This document shows positions 22,169 through 33,544 of a DNA stretch of 64,000 nucleotides, in pieces. How positions within the stretch are numbered: position 1 is the stretch's first letter; the number at the start of each line of letters is the position of its first letter. Origin of the DNA: Zingiber officinale (taxonomy: Eukaryota; Streptophyta; Magnoliopsida; Zingiberales; Zingiberaceae); the NCBI RefSeq assembly GCF_018446385.1, contig NC_056000.1:80362688-80426687 (forward strand), written 5' to 3'. Made by a program: the position numbers and the translations under genes. The notes under the pieces were generated by a model. The model did not search any database. It was not told the origin of the DNA and saw only the letters and a list, made by a program, of their open reading frames with translations.

Positions 22169-24270
22169 ATTTGGATTAAGGTTTACATTTCCCTTAATTC
22201 CATAAGAAAATGTCGAATTCTAAATTTGGCATTATTCTTGCATCTCTCAAATGTGTCAATTTAAATTAGATTTACTTTCTTAAATTTTGACACATTTTAC
22301 TCTTTCAAAGAGTAACACTAATAATTCTTCTCATTTTCAAAGGTTAGTAAAACCTTGAAAATGCTCTCCAAGCGTCAACTTCATCAAGGTTGGGTTGATT
22401 ACCCTTCCAATTAGAGTTGACACTCTCTAAACTCATCTAGGGTGTAGAGAATATGCTCCTAGGAACCCAAAATCTATTGGTACTCCTTGGATGCTCTAGG
22501 TACTCAATAAGAATGACTTCCCTAGATACCTTCCTAAGGACCTTTCTAGGCTTCTTAGAAATCTTGGTCACTTCTACTAGGTCACTCCTAGGGATAACTT
22601 CCCTTGTAACCTTCTTTGTGACTTTATTTAGCTTTTTTGGAGCATTAGTCACCCTTACTAGATCAACTTTAGGGATGACTTCCCTTATGACCTTCTTTGT
22701 GACTTTGTTAGACTTCTTAGAAGTCTTAGTCATATTGGTCTTGCCAAAAGAACCTTTAGGGATTCCTTTCCTAGTATCCTTGACTTGACCTTTACACCTA
22801 GGGTTGGTCACATGGCTATATGGAACCCTATGAAAAGAAGTCACATCCTTCTTGACTTTAGGTTTGTATCTCAAACCTCTATAGCCATTGGATAGCTCTT
22901 GTCTAACTTTTCCTAGGTTATGCTCATTTTGAACCCTAAGCATGTTTTCCATTATTGCTAAGGTCCTTTCTAAATTATCAAGTCTTGTCCTCAAAACTTG
23001 GTTTTCACTCCATAAATCCTTAGATTTTGATTTTTTATTGAATTCTTGAGCATTTCTATTCTTAGGCATATATCTAAAGTCCTTGGTGTTATTGCCTAAG
23101 TTGTTATTTACTTTCCTAATCTTAGGTGTGGTAAATCTAGCATGAGGAAGAATATATTTATCCTTAGTGTCATCATGCTTCCTACTCTCATGATAATCCG
23201 CATTAAAATGATAAGAATTATTTCTAGCATGTTTTTTATCATGTGTCAAAGGAATGGATTCATTAAACGATACCTTAGTTTTTACCTTGGAAGCTCCCCC
23301 TAGACTTGTGCTTCCTCCTTTGACTTTGGTTGTTTTCTTCTCCTTTGGACATTGGCTTCGATAATGTTCATTTTGGTTGTACAAGAAACACACAATGTGT
23401 TTCTTGCTCTTCTTTGTTGTGGGAATTGTCTCCTTGGGCTTCTCCTTGCCCTTGGATACTACTTGGCTCTTCTTCTTGGCCAACTTAGGGCACTTGCTCT
23501 TGTAGTGCCCATGCTCCCTACACTCAATGCAAATGATATGATTTTTGTTATTTACAATTGATGTTTCTATACCTTTGCTTGTATGGATGATGCTTGATTC
23601 TCTATTTGATTTATCTTACATTGTGGAGGTTGCATCATCTTTTTCTTCTTCTCCTCTTGAGGATGTGGGTGCTTCCACCTCTTCAACTCTTGAGGATGTG
23701 GATGCTTCCACCTCTTCCTCTCTTGAAGATATGGATGATCTCTCCTCATCTTCCTTCTCCTCCTCTTTCTTTTCCTCATCGAATGTTGCCCTTGTGTCAA
23801 CATTGGATTGATCCTTCTCTTCTTGGACCAATGAGCCCTTCTCCTTAGGCTCATCCACTCCTTGAAATTGAGTGGGGTTCTCATGATAGGCAATGATCTT
23901 TTTCCAAAGATCACTTACACTTGTGCATTCACCTACACTCAAAATTATGATAGGCAATGATCTTTTTCCAAAGATCCTTATCCGCCTTCGCTTGCTCTCT
24001 TTGTTCCTTGGTCCAATGTCGAGGTCGGAGGCGCTTACCCTTCTTGTCCGTTGGAGCTTCAAATGGGTCTTCTAAAACAACCCATTGGTTCCAATCCATT
24101 TGGAACCATGTCTCCAACCGAGTTCTCCAAAAATTGAAGTCCTCTTTGTCATACGGTGGTGGAATCCGGATGTCCCATCCGAGCGGTCCTTCGAACTCCA
24201 TCTTCTTCCTCTAGCTTCTTGCTCTCTTGGCGGTTAGTCTGTATAAGAGCGACCTCGCTTTGATACCAAT
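22169..24270 (-). mobile_element. Element A: truncated gag-only retrotransposon internal region
   Basis: On the minus strand this starts at a PBS-like site (TGGTATCAAAGC, 24268-24257, one mismatch to the initiator-Met-type TGGTATCAGAGC) directly after LTR A. It runs through a gag gene and breaks off at about 22169 with no 3' LTR. It parallels element C (35568-37630) closely over its whole length. It shares LTR A with element C, so the locus is a partial LTR-internal-LTR-internal tandem. Confidence 0.75.
22437..24201 (-). pseudogene. Gag gene of element A (broken)
   Basis: The N-terminal frame (24201-23929) reads MEFEGPLGWDIRIPPPYD, then FNFWRTRLETWFQMDWNQWV, a copia-type gag start, and stops. 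The rest continues in another frame: SVSDLWKKIIAYHE, an acidic Glu/Ser-rich region, two zinc knuckles, a Lys-rich tail, ending RFWVPRSIFSTP. A TAA near 23613 replaces a Gln of copy C. The second knuckle has Tyr for its second Cys. The frame break near 23930 is shared with copy C. No protease, integrase or RT follows. Confidence 0.75.
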
Positions 24271-24844
24271 TATTGGGACCGATGTGCCCGCTAGAGGGGG
24301 GTGAATAGCGTTTCGTCGTGCATTTGTGCTTGCTTCGTCTTGATATGCATCAGAAAATAAAATACAAACACTCACAATGCTAACACCTAGGATTTACTTG
24401 GTATTCACCTCAAGAAGAGGTGACTAATCCAAGGATCCACACGCGACGCTATCCTCCACTATGAACAACTCCTTCTCGGTCGCAACCGGAGGCAGAGAAG
24501 CCTCGTACAAATCCACACACAACAACACAACTCACACAAGAATAAAATATAAGATATAGATGAAATACACCCTTCTTCTTACTTACTTGTTGCTTGTTGT
24601 TACCTCTTGAATCTTGAGAGAACACTCTCAAGAGCCTTCAAGAACTGGCGGTGAAAGTCGGAGAAGCTCGTTGAAGATCGCCGAAAAATCACAGGAAGAA
24701 GATCGCTAAAATCTGGCTAAGAAAACGCTCCGCCCATGTTTTAAACAGTGCTCTCAATCGATTGAATTCATCCCCAATCGATTGTCACGTCAGCACTGCT
24801 CCATCGCAGCCGTCCATCACTTGCATCTTGCGCAATGATCACTT

Positions 24845-25135
24845 CCCAATCGATCGACCGATCGATTGGGACTTCTTGAATCGATCACCCGATCGATTCA
24901 GAACCTTTCTGTGCTCTCGCATCCGTGCGAGAGCTTCTGCTGCCCAATCGATTGACCGATCGATTAGCAGCTCCCAATCGATCGCCCGATCGATTGGGAA
25001 AGTCTCTGTGCTCGCGATTTCATATCCCAATCGATCGTCCGATCGATTGGGCCTTCCCACAATCCCAGCACAGTCTAAATTGATCGACCAATTGATTTGG
25101 ACCCTGTTCAATTGATCGCCCGATCGATTGAACAC
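24845..25135. repeat. Palindrome array in LTR A (AATCGATCG word)
   Basis: Successive near-perfect inverted repeats of 20-28 bp. Arms CCCAATCGATCG/CGATCGATTGGG occur three times, with TGAATCGATC/GATCGATTCA, CTCTCGC/GCGAGAG and GTTCAAT/ATTGAAC versions between them. Outer bases differ between units, but the two arms of a unit match. Some units have C-to-T changes at CpG that leave G-T wobbles. Confidence 0.85.
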
Positions 25136-25374
25136 TCTGAACTTGACTTAAACTCAAGTCTAAAGTCCTAACCCAACTTCCGGTCAACCGTGACATGTTG
25201 GGTCTCCATGCCTAGCATTTGGCCACACCCGACCAACCTCGAACTAACCTTCTAGCCTCGTCTATTAGCCTTGCGTCCCTCAGATATCTCCTCATCCTTC
25301 ACGTCTTGCCTTCAGGAGCTTCCTTCGACCTCATCCTAATTGTCGGGTCTTCCTTACCAAGTCATACCAGGACT

Positions 25375-25740
25375 TACCTTGCCAAGACCACATGCTTGGA
25401 CTTTCCAATTGTCTGGCTCCTCACCAGGACTTTCTCCTTTGCCAAGATCACACTTGGACTTCCAACTACCTGGCTCCTCACCAGGACTTTCTCCTGCCTA
25501 GCTCCTCACCAGGACTTTCTCCTGCCTAGCTCCTCACTAGGACTTTCCCGTTGTCTGGCTCCTCACCAAGACTTTCTCCTTTGCCAAAATCACACTTGGA
25601 CTTTCCAACTGCCTGGCTCCGTACTAGGACTTTCTCCTGCCTAGCTCCTCACTAGAACTTTCCCGTTGCCTGGCTTCTCACCAGGACTTTCTCAAATGCC
25701 TAACATCCAGTTAGAACTTTCCCGGTCAAGTCTCCTGTCA
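25375..25740. repeat. Mini-hairpin tandem array in LTR A
   Basis: About a dozen ~30-bp modules of the form arm-loop-arm-GACTTTCTCC. Arms alternate: CTGG/CCAG with loop CTCCTCA, CCTAG/CTAGG, CCAAG/CTTGG with loop ATCACA, and CTAAC/GTTAG with loop ATCCA. The ORF across it (25219-25644) is a by-product of the repeat. Confidence 0.85.
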
Positions 25741-25926
25741 ATTTTGACCTACTTGACTTGTATTCTCATCAACCTGATCAACCCTTTGACCATCTCCATA
25801 ATCGGACGATTGCTCTAGAAATCTCCTTATATTGTCAAACATCAAAACTCAAATCCTTACACAAGCTTGACTCAACTCAAGCTTAGTCAAACTGGTCAAC
25901 CTTGACCTAGGGAAATTACCTCAACA

Positions 25927-27758
25927 ATCTCCCCCTTTTTGATGTTTGATAATACCTCTAAGTTAGGCTAAATCCCATAGCCTTAACCTCTTCTTTATCA
26001 CAAGGTTAAATCTCATAGTCTTAACCTCTTCTTTATACAAGGCTAAATCTCATAGCCTTAACTTCTTCTTAATCACAAGGCTAAATCTCATAGTCTTAAT
26101 CCTTTTCATGACAAGGCATGAATGAAGGTTTTTTTCATTTTCTCCCTTTCCCAGAAGGCAAACTTTCTCTTCTTGGGATGAAGGCCTAACTTAACCTCAA
26201 ATTCTCCCCCTTTGTCATACATCAAAACCAAAAAACAAACTCTTCTCCATAAGAGTTAACTCTACATTGTTTACAACCTCATATGTTGTTAACAACCCCA
26301 CAATGAAGATCTCATAGTCTTCATTGCCGCCTAAGCTCCCCCTTGAGCTCTACTTCACTTCAAAATGCTCATCCTAGAGCATGCATCAACTTCCCAATAA
26401 AACTCTCATTCATTGTATTCAATGCTCCCTCTTGAGCAGTAATCTTTTTCTCAATGCTTATCCAAAAGCATTTTTCACTTTACCAATGAAGGTCTAATCC
26501 CCTTCATTAATCCAATGCTCCCCCTTGAGTATTAATTTACTCCACAATGTTCATCCAAGAGCATTTATCATCCTAGCAATGAAAATAAACAATCTTCCAT
26601 TGTTCCCCAATACTCGACCCTGAGTATTAACCATCACGAAGGTTTAACCTCCTTCCAAGGTCCTTAAAAATAACTTTTCATGCATTCAAGGAGTAACTCC
26701 CCCTAAAAACATGGTCACACTTCTGTCATTATATTGCACCAACAATGGCTTGGAGTTCCTCAACAATTAGGAAAATCAAAACTTGAAGTTTTGAGGTTCA
26801 AAATTCAATAATGAAACTAAACCCCCAACCTAAACTTCACCTAAGTCTACCTTAACCAATCCATACTTGCATTCATCATGAAAACTCTCTCTAAATGTAT
26901 ACAAGTGTATTCCAAAGGATTAGGAATGGTTAATAACCCTTGAAAATCAAAACTTGAAGTTTTGAGGTTCCGAAATTTGAAATTGAATCTAAACCCCATC
27001 ATAAACTTCACTTTGATTTATCTTAACCAATTCATACATATTTTCATCAAAAAAAATTCCCCTTAAATGTATACAAATGTATTTCAAAGGATTTGGAATG
27101 GTTATTGGAACTTGAAGTAGCTTAATATGCTGAAATCAGGCTTTTCTGGCCATAATCAGACTTCCCAATCGATTGAAGTTGGGACTCAATCGATTGAAGC
27201 TACTTCAATCGATCCATTGATCGATTTCTCAAGCTTCTGCTTGCAGATATTCCCTCTGAATCGATTGACTGATCGATCCAGCCTTGGTCAATCGATCGGC
27301 TAATCGATCCACTGACTCTCTGTTCACGGGAATTAGCTTCCCAATCGATCAACTGATCGATTAAAATCATCCCAATCGATCGGTTGATCAATTGGGTTTC
27401 TGATTTTCTGAAATTTAGTTTCAGCAAAATTCAGAAACTCCCCAAAAATTCTACAAAATTACAAAAATCATGAAAGTTCATGTAGATACTCTTTAGGGTA
27501 TACTCTATCAAGGAAAAATAGTTTTCTATGAAAATACTTACTATTTTCAAAGAATGGCATAAATTTGAAAACTCTTGAAAACTTCAATATTTTCTCCTAG
27601 TTTGTGTCTAACTTTTCAATGATGATTACTATAAAAAAGTCTTCACCAAGGTTTTCCAAAAGCGTTTTAAAATCATTTTCAAAATCAATATTCAACCATA
27701 TTCCTTGGGCTCAATGCACATGACTTGTACATTAGCTTTCCCAATGATTGGAAAACAC
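25927..27758 (-). other. 3' internal noncoding region of element C, distal part
   Basis: No coding sequence. Pyrimidine-rich on the plus strand (repeated CTCCCCCTTGAG-type words). It begins, on the minus-strand 3' side, with the PPT. It carries its own palindrome array of the AATCGATCG type at about 27167-27400. It is interrupted at 27758 by element B and continues at 34724. Confidence 0.6.
27167..27400. repeat. Palindrome array in the internal region of element C
   Basis: Imperfect inverted repeats built on CAATCGATCG, CCCAATCGATC/GATCAATTGGG and TCAATCGATC-type arms. They use the same word as the arrays in LTRs A and C, about 1.2-1.5 kb inside the PPT. Confidence 0.7.
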
Positions 27759-28379
27759 ATAACTGTTAGGATCTCTTCGTACGGCTAGAGAGGGGGGTGT
27801 GAATAGCCGACCCCAATTGCTCGCGTTTCTTTCTACAAACTAGGGTTAGCGCAGCGGAAACTAAATGCAGAAAGAAAACAGGAGAAGAAATCAAACCTCT
27901 ACGCAAGGATGTAACGAGGTTCGGAGATGAAACTCCTACTCCTCGGCGTGTCCGTAAGGTGGACGAAGCCTATCAATCCGTCGGTGGATGAGTCCCCGGA
28001 AAATCGGCTAAATCAAACTCCTTGTGGGTGGAGAAACCTCGCCACAATCACTTGCAACAGCAAGCTAAGAGTACAAGAGAATAGCAAGAACAAAATACAA
28101 CAGGAATGTAAACACAGTAGCTTGCCTTCTCGTCGACTGGGGTCCCGGATGAAGTAGCAACTTCACGGACAGATGCAACAAGCAACTCAACAGCAGCTGA
28201 TCCAGTCGTGGAATGAAACTCACGCGAAGCTTCGACAAGGAGGAGCTCAACAAAGCTCAAGCACAACAGCACTTCGCAACAGGAAGGAAGAAGAAGAAGT
28301 CAGCAGCGAATCATCGAGAATATACCGGCAGAAGACAAGAAGAAGACTGCTACGCAACGGCTAGACGTGGACCAATCAG

Positions 28380-28655
28380 TCAAGCCCGATCGGTTTTGCC
28401 TGATCGGCCGTGGGGACCGATCAGTTCTCGGCCGATCGGTCCCGCACCGATCGAAGGCTTCGCAGAGTTGCCCAACTCTCAGATGGACTCGATCGGTCTC
28501 CGGACCGATCCCACTCCTCGATCGGTCCCGGACCGATCAGTTTCATGCCGATCGGTCCCGCACCGATCAAGAAGCCCATTTTGCTTGTTATCGATTGGTC
28601 ACCGCACCGATCGGACACAACGATCACTGATCGGTCTGCAGATCGATCCGAGCTT
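28380..28655. repeat. Palindrome array in LTR B2 (GATCGGTC word)
   Basis: Repeated GATCGGTC...GACCGATC inverted repeats, eroded compared with the array in LTR B1: several arms have lost one or two bases, so pairing is shorter. Confidence 0.8.
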
Positions 28656-28889
28656 GGTTTTGCCCAAACCAAGTCCCAATTCTCCCAAACCAACATCCGG
28701 TCAACCTTGACTGTTGGTACATCATGCTAGCATCCGGTCACTCCCTTGACCGCTAAGACTCCTCACCAAGTGTCCGGTCAATCCTTTGACCCACTTGGAC
28801 TTTTTCTTCGTGTCAAGTATCGGTCACTCCCTCGACCTACTTGACCTTCTCAACACCGATGTCCGATCATCCTCGATCCATCCGGATTT

Positions 28890-29275
28890 TCCCTTGCCCG
28901 CCTTCACCACCGGGACTTCACCTAGCTTCACTCACTAGGGTTTTCACACCTGCCTAACATCCTCTTAGGACTTTCTCACCGCCCGGCTTCACTCACCAGA
29001 TTTTCCAACCGCCTAACATCCCGCTAGGACTTTCCCACTGCCTGGCTTCACTCACCAGGACTTTCCAACCGCCTAACATCCCAGTTAGGACTTTCTCACT
29101 GCTGGCTTCACTCACCAGACTTTCCAATTGCCAAACTCCCTGTTTGGACTTTCCCCGTGCCAAGTCTCCATACTTGGACTTTCCGCGTGCCAAGCTACCT
29201 GCTTGGACTTTTCCCGTGCCAAGTCTCCGTACTTGGACTTTTCCAGTGCCAAGTCTCCATACTTGGACTTTTCGC
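28890..29275. repeat. Mini-hairpin array in LTR B2
   Basis: Same module series as in LTR B1 (34084-34475): arms CCTAAC/GTTAGG, CTGG/CCAG, CCAAG/CTTGG with GACTTTC spacers. Many arms carry small deletions. Confidence 0.8.
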
Positions 29276-29523
29276 GAATCAGGTCAACCAGGTCAACCTT
29301 GACCTAAGGTTGCACCTACAATCTCCCAAACACCTATTCTTGTCAAACATCAAGAATACAACTCTTCCACGAGTGTCAAACATCAAAATACAACTCAACT
29401 AGGTCAACCTTGACCTAAGGTTGCACCGACAATCTTCCCAAGTCAAACATCAAAATACAACTCGAGTCAAGTCACCTCGAGTCGGGTCAACCAGGTCAAC
29501 CTTGACCTAAGGTTGCACCAACA

Positions 29524-31391
29524 ATCTCCCCCTTTTTGATGTTTGACAAAACCCATAATCAAGTTAGGTTAACCCGATAACCTAACTTAGGTTTTCCAAC
29601 CATCTTCCAATGTCCAATGTTCTTTCCTTGAACATTCTCTGGACATTCTCCCCTTAGGTTAACCCGATAACCTAACTTGGGTTCTCCAATAATTCTCCCC
29701 CTTTTTGACACACATCAAAAGAATTCCAATGTTCTTCCTCGAACATTCCTTGACATTCTTCCCCTAGCTTAGGTTAACCCGATAACCTAACTTGGGTTCT
29801 CCAATAATTCTCCAATGAACACTCTCCCCTTTTTGACACACATCAAAAAGAAAAAGGAGGGTATCAAGGTCAAGAGTTTCTTCCTAATGAAAGTCCCATA
29901 CCTTTCATTGAAACTCTTAATTTCCCCCTTGATACTAAACTCAACAATCAACTTAGTGATAATCCCATATCACTAATCCTCAAAAGTCGTAAGGAGTAAA
30001 ACTCCCCCTAAGAGTCACTCCCCTTGACAATTAGGTAAAAACTCCTCCTAAAGGTCAACTCCCCCTTGACCATTGCACCAACAATGTCTTGAAGAGTTTC
30101 AAACCTTTAGAAATCCAAAACACCAACTCCCAGCTGAAATTTCAGACAAAACAGTCGAAAAATCAGCATTTGGCACGCCCTGATCGGTCACCAGACCGAT
30201 CAGGGATTCCCTGGATCGGTCACAGTGACCGATCCAGCATCCCCTGGACCGATCAGGCAACCTCCTGATCGGTCCACAAGTCTGATATCAGATTTCTGAT
30301 TTCTTCTCTCGAAATTCAGAAACCTCTAGAAAATCACAGAAAATTTCAAAAATTGTAAAATTTTAAGGATACATTCCTCATAACATACACTATTATGGAA
30401 AAATAATTTTCGATGAAAATAACTTCCATTTTCAAATCTTGATACAAAGTTCAAAAACTTTGAAATAGTTCAAGTTTAACTCAACTTTGTATCACAATGT
30501 TCAATGATGAATGCAATCACTAAGATGTCTTCATCAAGGTTTTCCAAATCAATTTCAAAATGATTTTAAAACTTTTAATTTAGGATCATGATCTTAGGGC
30601 TAAATGTACATGACTTGTACACAAGCTTTCCCTATGATCCTCCATTTCTTGAATTAGGCTCATCTAGGTATAAGAACTATGCACCTTGATCCTAATTCAT
30701 GATCCTAATATCTCACACACATCTAAAGTGTATCAAACACATCCATGGCAATTTTAATGTGAGATATGGGTTTAGGTATCTTAGACTAAGGTCTCATGCA
30801 TTTTCTAAACACAAATTTGATCTCAATATCAAAATGTGTTTTTCATCCTTAAATCAATTCAATTGATTATTAATGCAAGAGATGATGACATGACATAAAA
30901 TGGTATCATAAATGAAAACATATGCCAAAGTCATGATGTCATGGCATAAAGTTTGAAACTTAAATAAACATGACATAAAAACTAGCCTAAGCATTATCAT
31001 GACATTTCAAATGATAATAAAACTAAACATGATGTCATGACATGTGAGGGCAAACAATCATGGCAAGATTTAGCATAAATAAATATACCTAGATTACTTA
31101 TCTAAGTATCCTTAACCACTTGACTAACTTCAAATTTAATCCTAGATTGCCCCAAAATGCCAAAATCCTAATTTTGACACTTCTTGAACTCTAGATTTTC
31201 CCAAATTGTGTCAATTAAGATTAAAAATGAAATTTCCAATCTTTAGGCACATTTAACTCTTCAAAGGAGTAAATGATAATTCCATTTCATTTTCAAAAGT
31301 TCTCAAAACCTTGAAAATGCTCCTTGAGTGTCAATTTCCTCAAAGTTGGGTTAACTACCCTTCTAATCGGAGTTGACACTCTCTAACCCAT
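29524..31391 (-). other. 3' internal noncoding region of element B
   Basis: Starts (on the minus-strand 3' side) with the PPT AAAAAGGGGGAGAT. No ORF of note. It contains repeated TTAGGTTAACCCGATAACCTAA-like inverted repeats at about 29565-29800, and a short palindrome array at 30176-30280 (CTGATCGGTC...GACCGATCAG, CTGGATCGGTCACAGTGACC-type) using the same word as the LTRs of this element. Confidence 0.65.
30176..30280. repeat. Palindrome cluster in the internal region of element B
   Basis: Three to four inverted repeats with arms CTGATCGGTC/GACCGATCAG and TGGATCGGTCAC/GTGACCGATCCA, placed between the PPT and gag like the internal cluster of element C, but with the B-type word. Confidence 0.75.
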
Positions 31392-32870
31392 CTATGGGGT
31401 AGAGAAGATGCTCCTAGGAACCCAATACCTATTAGAGCTCATTGGGTTCACTAAATATTCACTAGGGATAACTTCCCTAGCAACCCTTCTAATGACCCTC
31501 TTAGGCTTTAAAGCCTTGGTCATTTGGGACTCATCAAGATCAACTCTAGGGGTGACTCCCCTTGTGACCTTGGTGATGGTCTTCCTAGCCCTAGATTTTG
31601 TTCCATAATCGAATGGAACATTATGATAAGTGGGCTTGACCACTTGGGACTTAGGTTTGTGACTCAAACCTTTCTTGTCCTTGGACATTGGTTTTTGACC
31701 CTTAAACCCTAGAGATGACTTCTCCAAGTTCTTAAGAGCCTTTTCCAAAGTATCAAGTCTTGACCTCAAGACTTGATTCTCCTTCTCTAATACCTCAAGT
31801 TTTAATTTGTCATTGTTCTTTGAAGCATTCCTAGGCATGTGTCTAGTTGATTTGGGGTTTCTACCTAGGTTTTCCTTAACCTTAGAAGTGTTAATCCTAG
31901 GGTTAGCATTCCTAGTAGTATCCCTATCTAGGTTGACATGTTTAGCACCTAAGCACATGTATTGATTTCTAGTGTTAACATGCTTATCATTATTAACTAA
32001 TGCAATAAAATTACTAGCATGTATTTTATTAGAATTGCAAAAATGAACCTTAGAGGTTACCTTAGGGTTTGCCTTAGCTCCCCCTATCGATGTGCCCGGT
32101 CTCTTGCCCTTGTGAGGTTGCCTCCCCCTCGGACAATGGCTCCTATAGTGTCCCCTTTGCTTGCATTGGAAGCACACGATGTGCTCCTTGCCCTTGCGTT
32201 TCGGGACTCCGGCTTCCTTGACCTTTGGCGCCGGTGGAGTCTTTCTTACCCTCTTTGGACACTTACTCTTGTAATGTCCATGTTCCCTACACTCAAAGCA
32301 CATAATGTGTAATTTAATTGAACTTAAATTGCTTGAGTTACCTAGGGTTGAGGGTGGATGCGAGCTCTCTTCTTCATCCCTTTCGGAGGTAGAAGCTTCT
32401 TCTTCTTGCTCCGAACTTGAAGAAGAACTCTCCTCCTCTTCGTCCTTAGATGTTGAGTAACCCTCAACTTCTAATTCCTCTCCTCCATGATGTGAGCTAC
32501 TTGATGACTCACTTGTCTCCTCTTCATGATTTGAAGTGGAGCTCTCCTCATGGTACTTGGCCAAGTTATCCCATAATTCCTTGGCATTGTTGTAACCTAT
32601 CTTACACAAGATGTTAGTAGGCAATGAAAATTCAATTATTCTCGTTACCTCTTCGTTGATTTCGGATTTGTGAATTTGTTCTCTGGTCCACTCCTTCTTC
32701 TCAATAGGTTTTCCTTCCTTATCCACCGGAGGAGTAAAACCTTCTTGTACACAAAACCAATTCATTATGTTAGTCATAAGAAAGTACTTCATCCTTACCT
32801 TCCAATACGCGAAGTCACCGCATTCGTAGAATGGTGGAATGGTGACATCTTCTCCGAGTAGATCCATCAT
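31392..32870 (-). CDS. Gag polyprotein of element B, 492 aa, intact ORF
   Basis: Structural (nucleocapsid-type) protein of an LTR retrotransposon. The start MMDLLGEDVTIPPFYECGDF, then YWKVRMKYFLM is the N-terminal copia-type gag fold (DUF4219/UBN2-like). A Ser/Glu-rich linker (about residues 120-180) follows. Two CCHC knuckles come next: CFECREHGHYKSKC and CFQCKQRGHYRSHC (C-X2-C-X4-H-X4-C). Then a Lys-rich region with a heptad-like coiled-coil segment (ENQVLRSRLDTLEKALKNLE), ending YWVPRSIFSTP. In autonomous relatives a protease would follow this point; here a stop comes instead. Single unbroken frame, 60 bp inside the PBS. The downstream shadow ORFs are not genes. Confidence 0.85.
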   Translation of the reverse strand: MMDLLGEDVTIPPFYECGDFAYWKVRMKYFLMTNIMNWFCVQEGFTPPVDKEGKPIEKKEWTREQIHKSEINEEVTRIIEFSLPTNILCKIGYNNAKELWDNLAKYHEESSTSNHEEETSESSSSSHHGGEELEVEGYSTSKDEEEESSSSSSEQEEEASTSERDEEESSHPPSTLGNSSNLSSIKLHIMCFECREHGHYKSKCPKRVRKTPPAPKVKEAGVPKRKGKEHIVCFQCKQRGHYRSHCPRGRQPHKGKRPGTSIGGAKANPKVTSKVHFCNSNKIHASNFIALVNNDKHVNTRNQYMCLGAKHVNLDRDTTRNANPRINTSKVKENLGRNPKSTRHMPRNASKNNDKLKLEVLEKENQVLRSRLDTLEKALKNLEKSSLGFKGQKPMSKDKKGLSHKPKSQVVKPTYHNVPFDYGTKSRARKTITKVTRGVTPRVDLDESQMTKALKPKRVIRRVAREVIPSEYLVNPMSSNRYWVPRSIFSTP

Positions 32871-32916
32871 CTAGCTCGTGCTCCCCGGGTGTTAATCCGA
32901 TGAAGAGCAAACCTTT

Positions 32917-32928
32917 GCTCTGATACCA
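32917..32928 (-). other. Primer-binding site of element B
   Basis: Minus-strand TGGTATCAGAGC, complementary to the 3' end of initiator methionine tRNA. It lies two bases inside the 5' LTR end (32931), as in most plant copia-type elements. Confidence 0.85.
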
Positions 32929-33487
32929 CTTGTTAGGATCTCTTCGTACGGCTAGAGAGGGGGGTGTGAATAGCCGACCCCAAATCGTCGTGTTTCTACA
33001 AACTAGGGTTAGCGCAACGGAAACTAAATGCAGAAAGAAAACAGGAGAAGAAATCAAACCTCTACGCAAGGATGTAACGAGGTTCGGAGATGAAACTCCT
33101 ACTCCTCGGCGTGTCCGTAAGGTGGACGAAGCCTATCAATCCGTCGGTGGATGAGTCCCCGGAAAATCGGCTAAATCAAACTCCTTGTGGGTGGAGAAAC
33201 CTCGCCACAATCACTTGCAACAGCAAGCTAAGAGTACAAGAGAATAGCAAGAACAAAATACAACAGGAATGTAAACACAGTAGCTTGCCTTCTCGTCGAC
33301 TGGGGTCCCGGATGAAGTAGCAACTTCACGGACAGATGCAACAAGCAACTCAGCAGCAGCTGATCCAGTCGTGGAATGAAGCTCACGCGAAGCTTCGACA
33401 AGGAGGAGCTCAACAAAGCTCAAGCACAACAGCACTTCGCAACAGGAAGGAAGAAGAAGAAGTCAGTGCAGCAGCAGCTCTCGACCC

Positions 33488-33494
33488 CTTTATA
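33488..33494 (-). promoter_or_regulatory. TATA box in LTR B1
   Basis: Minus-strand TATAAAG in GC-rich context (GGTATAAAGGGGTC), at the boundary between the hairpin-rich U3 and the conserved R/U5. Transcription would start about 25-35 bp downstream, near 33455-33465, and read leftward through the PBS and gag. Confidence 0.55.
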
Positions 33495-33544
33495 CCTGCG
33501 AAGAAGACAGCGAAGAAACTAGCCGTTGCTACGCAACGGCTAGG

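Larger units (their letters stand above)
24271..25926 (-). mobile_element. LTR A: 3' LTR of element C and 5' LTR of element A
   Basis: 1656 bp. On the minus strand it begins TGTTGAGGTAATTTCC at 25926, just after a polypurine tract (AAAAAGGGGGAGAT, 25940-25927). It ends CCCAATA at 24271, two bases before the element-A PBS. It therefore has 3'-LTR context on one side and 5'-LTR context on the other. It holds a palindrome array (about 24845-25135), a mini-hairpin array (about 25375-25740) and a TTTAAA promoter-like box near 24738. It is homologous throughout to LTR C (37631-39316). Confidence 0.85.
27764..29523 (-). mobile_element. LTR B2 (3' LTR of element B)
   Basis: 1760 bp. Its R/U5 side (27764-about 28290) is nearly identical to LTR B1. 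The U3 side (about 28340-29280) shows many one- to few-base deletions and point changes inside the hairpin arrays, and the TATA region of B1 is altered here (about 28318-28330). The ORFs across it (28213-28710, 28410-28730 and others) are repeat by-products. Confidence 0.9.

Noticed and set aside
28213-28730. ORFs with Asp-Arg-Ser/Pro repeats in LTR B2 (and equivalents in LTRs A, B1, C and at 59826-60074)
   Set aside because: They are translations of the GATCGGTC or CGATCGATT palindromes, present in several frames and both strands.
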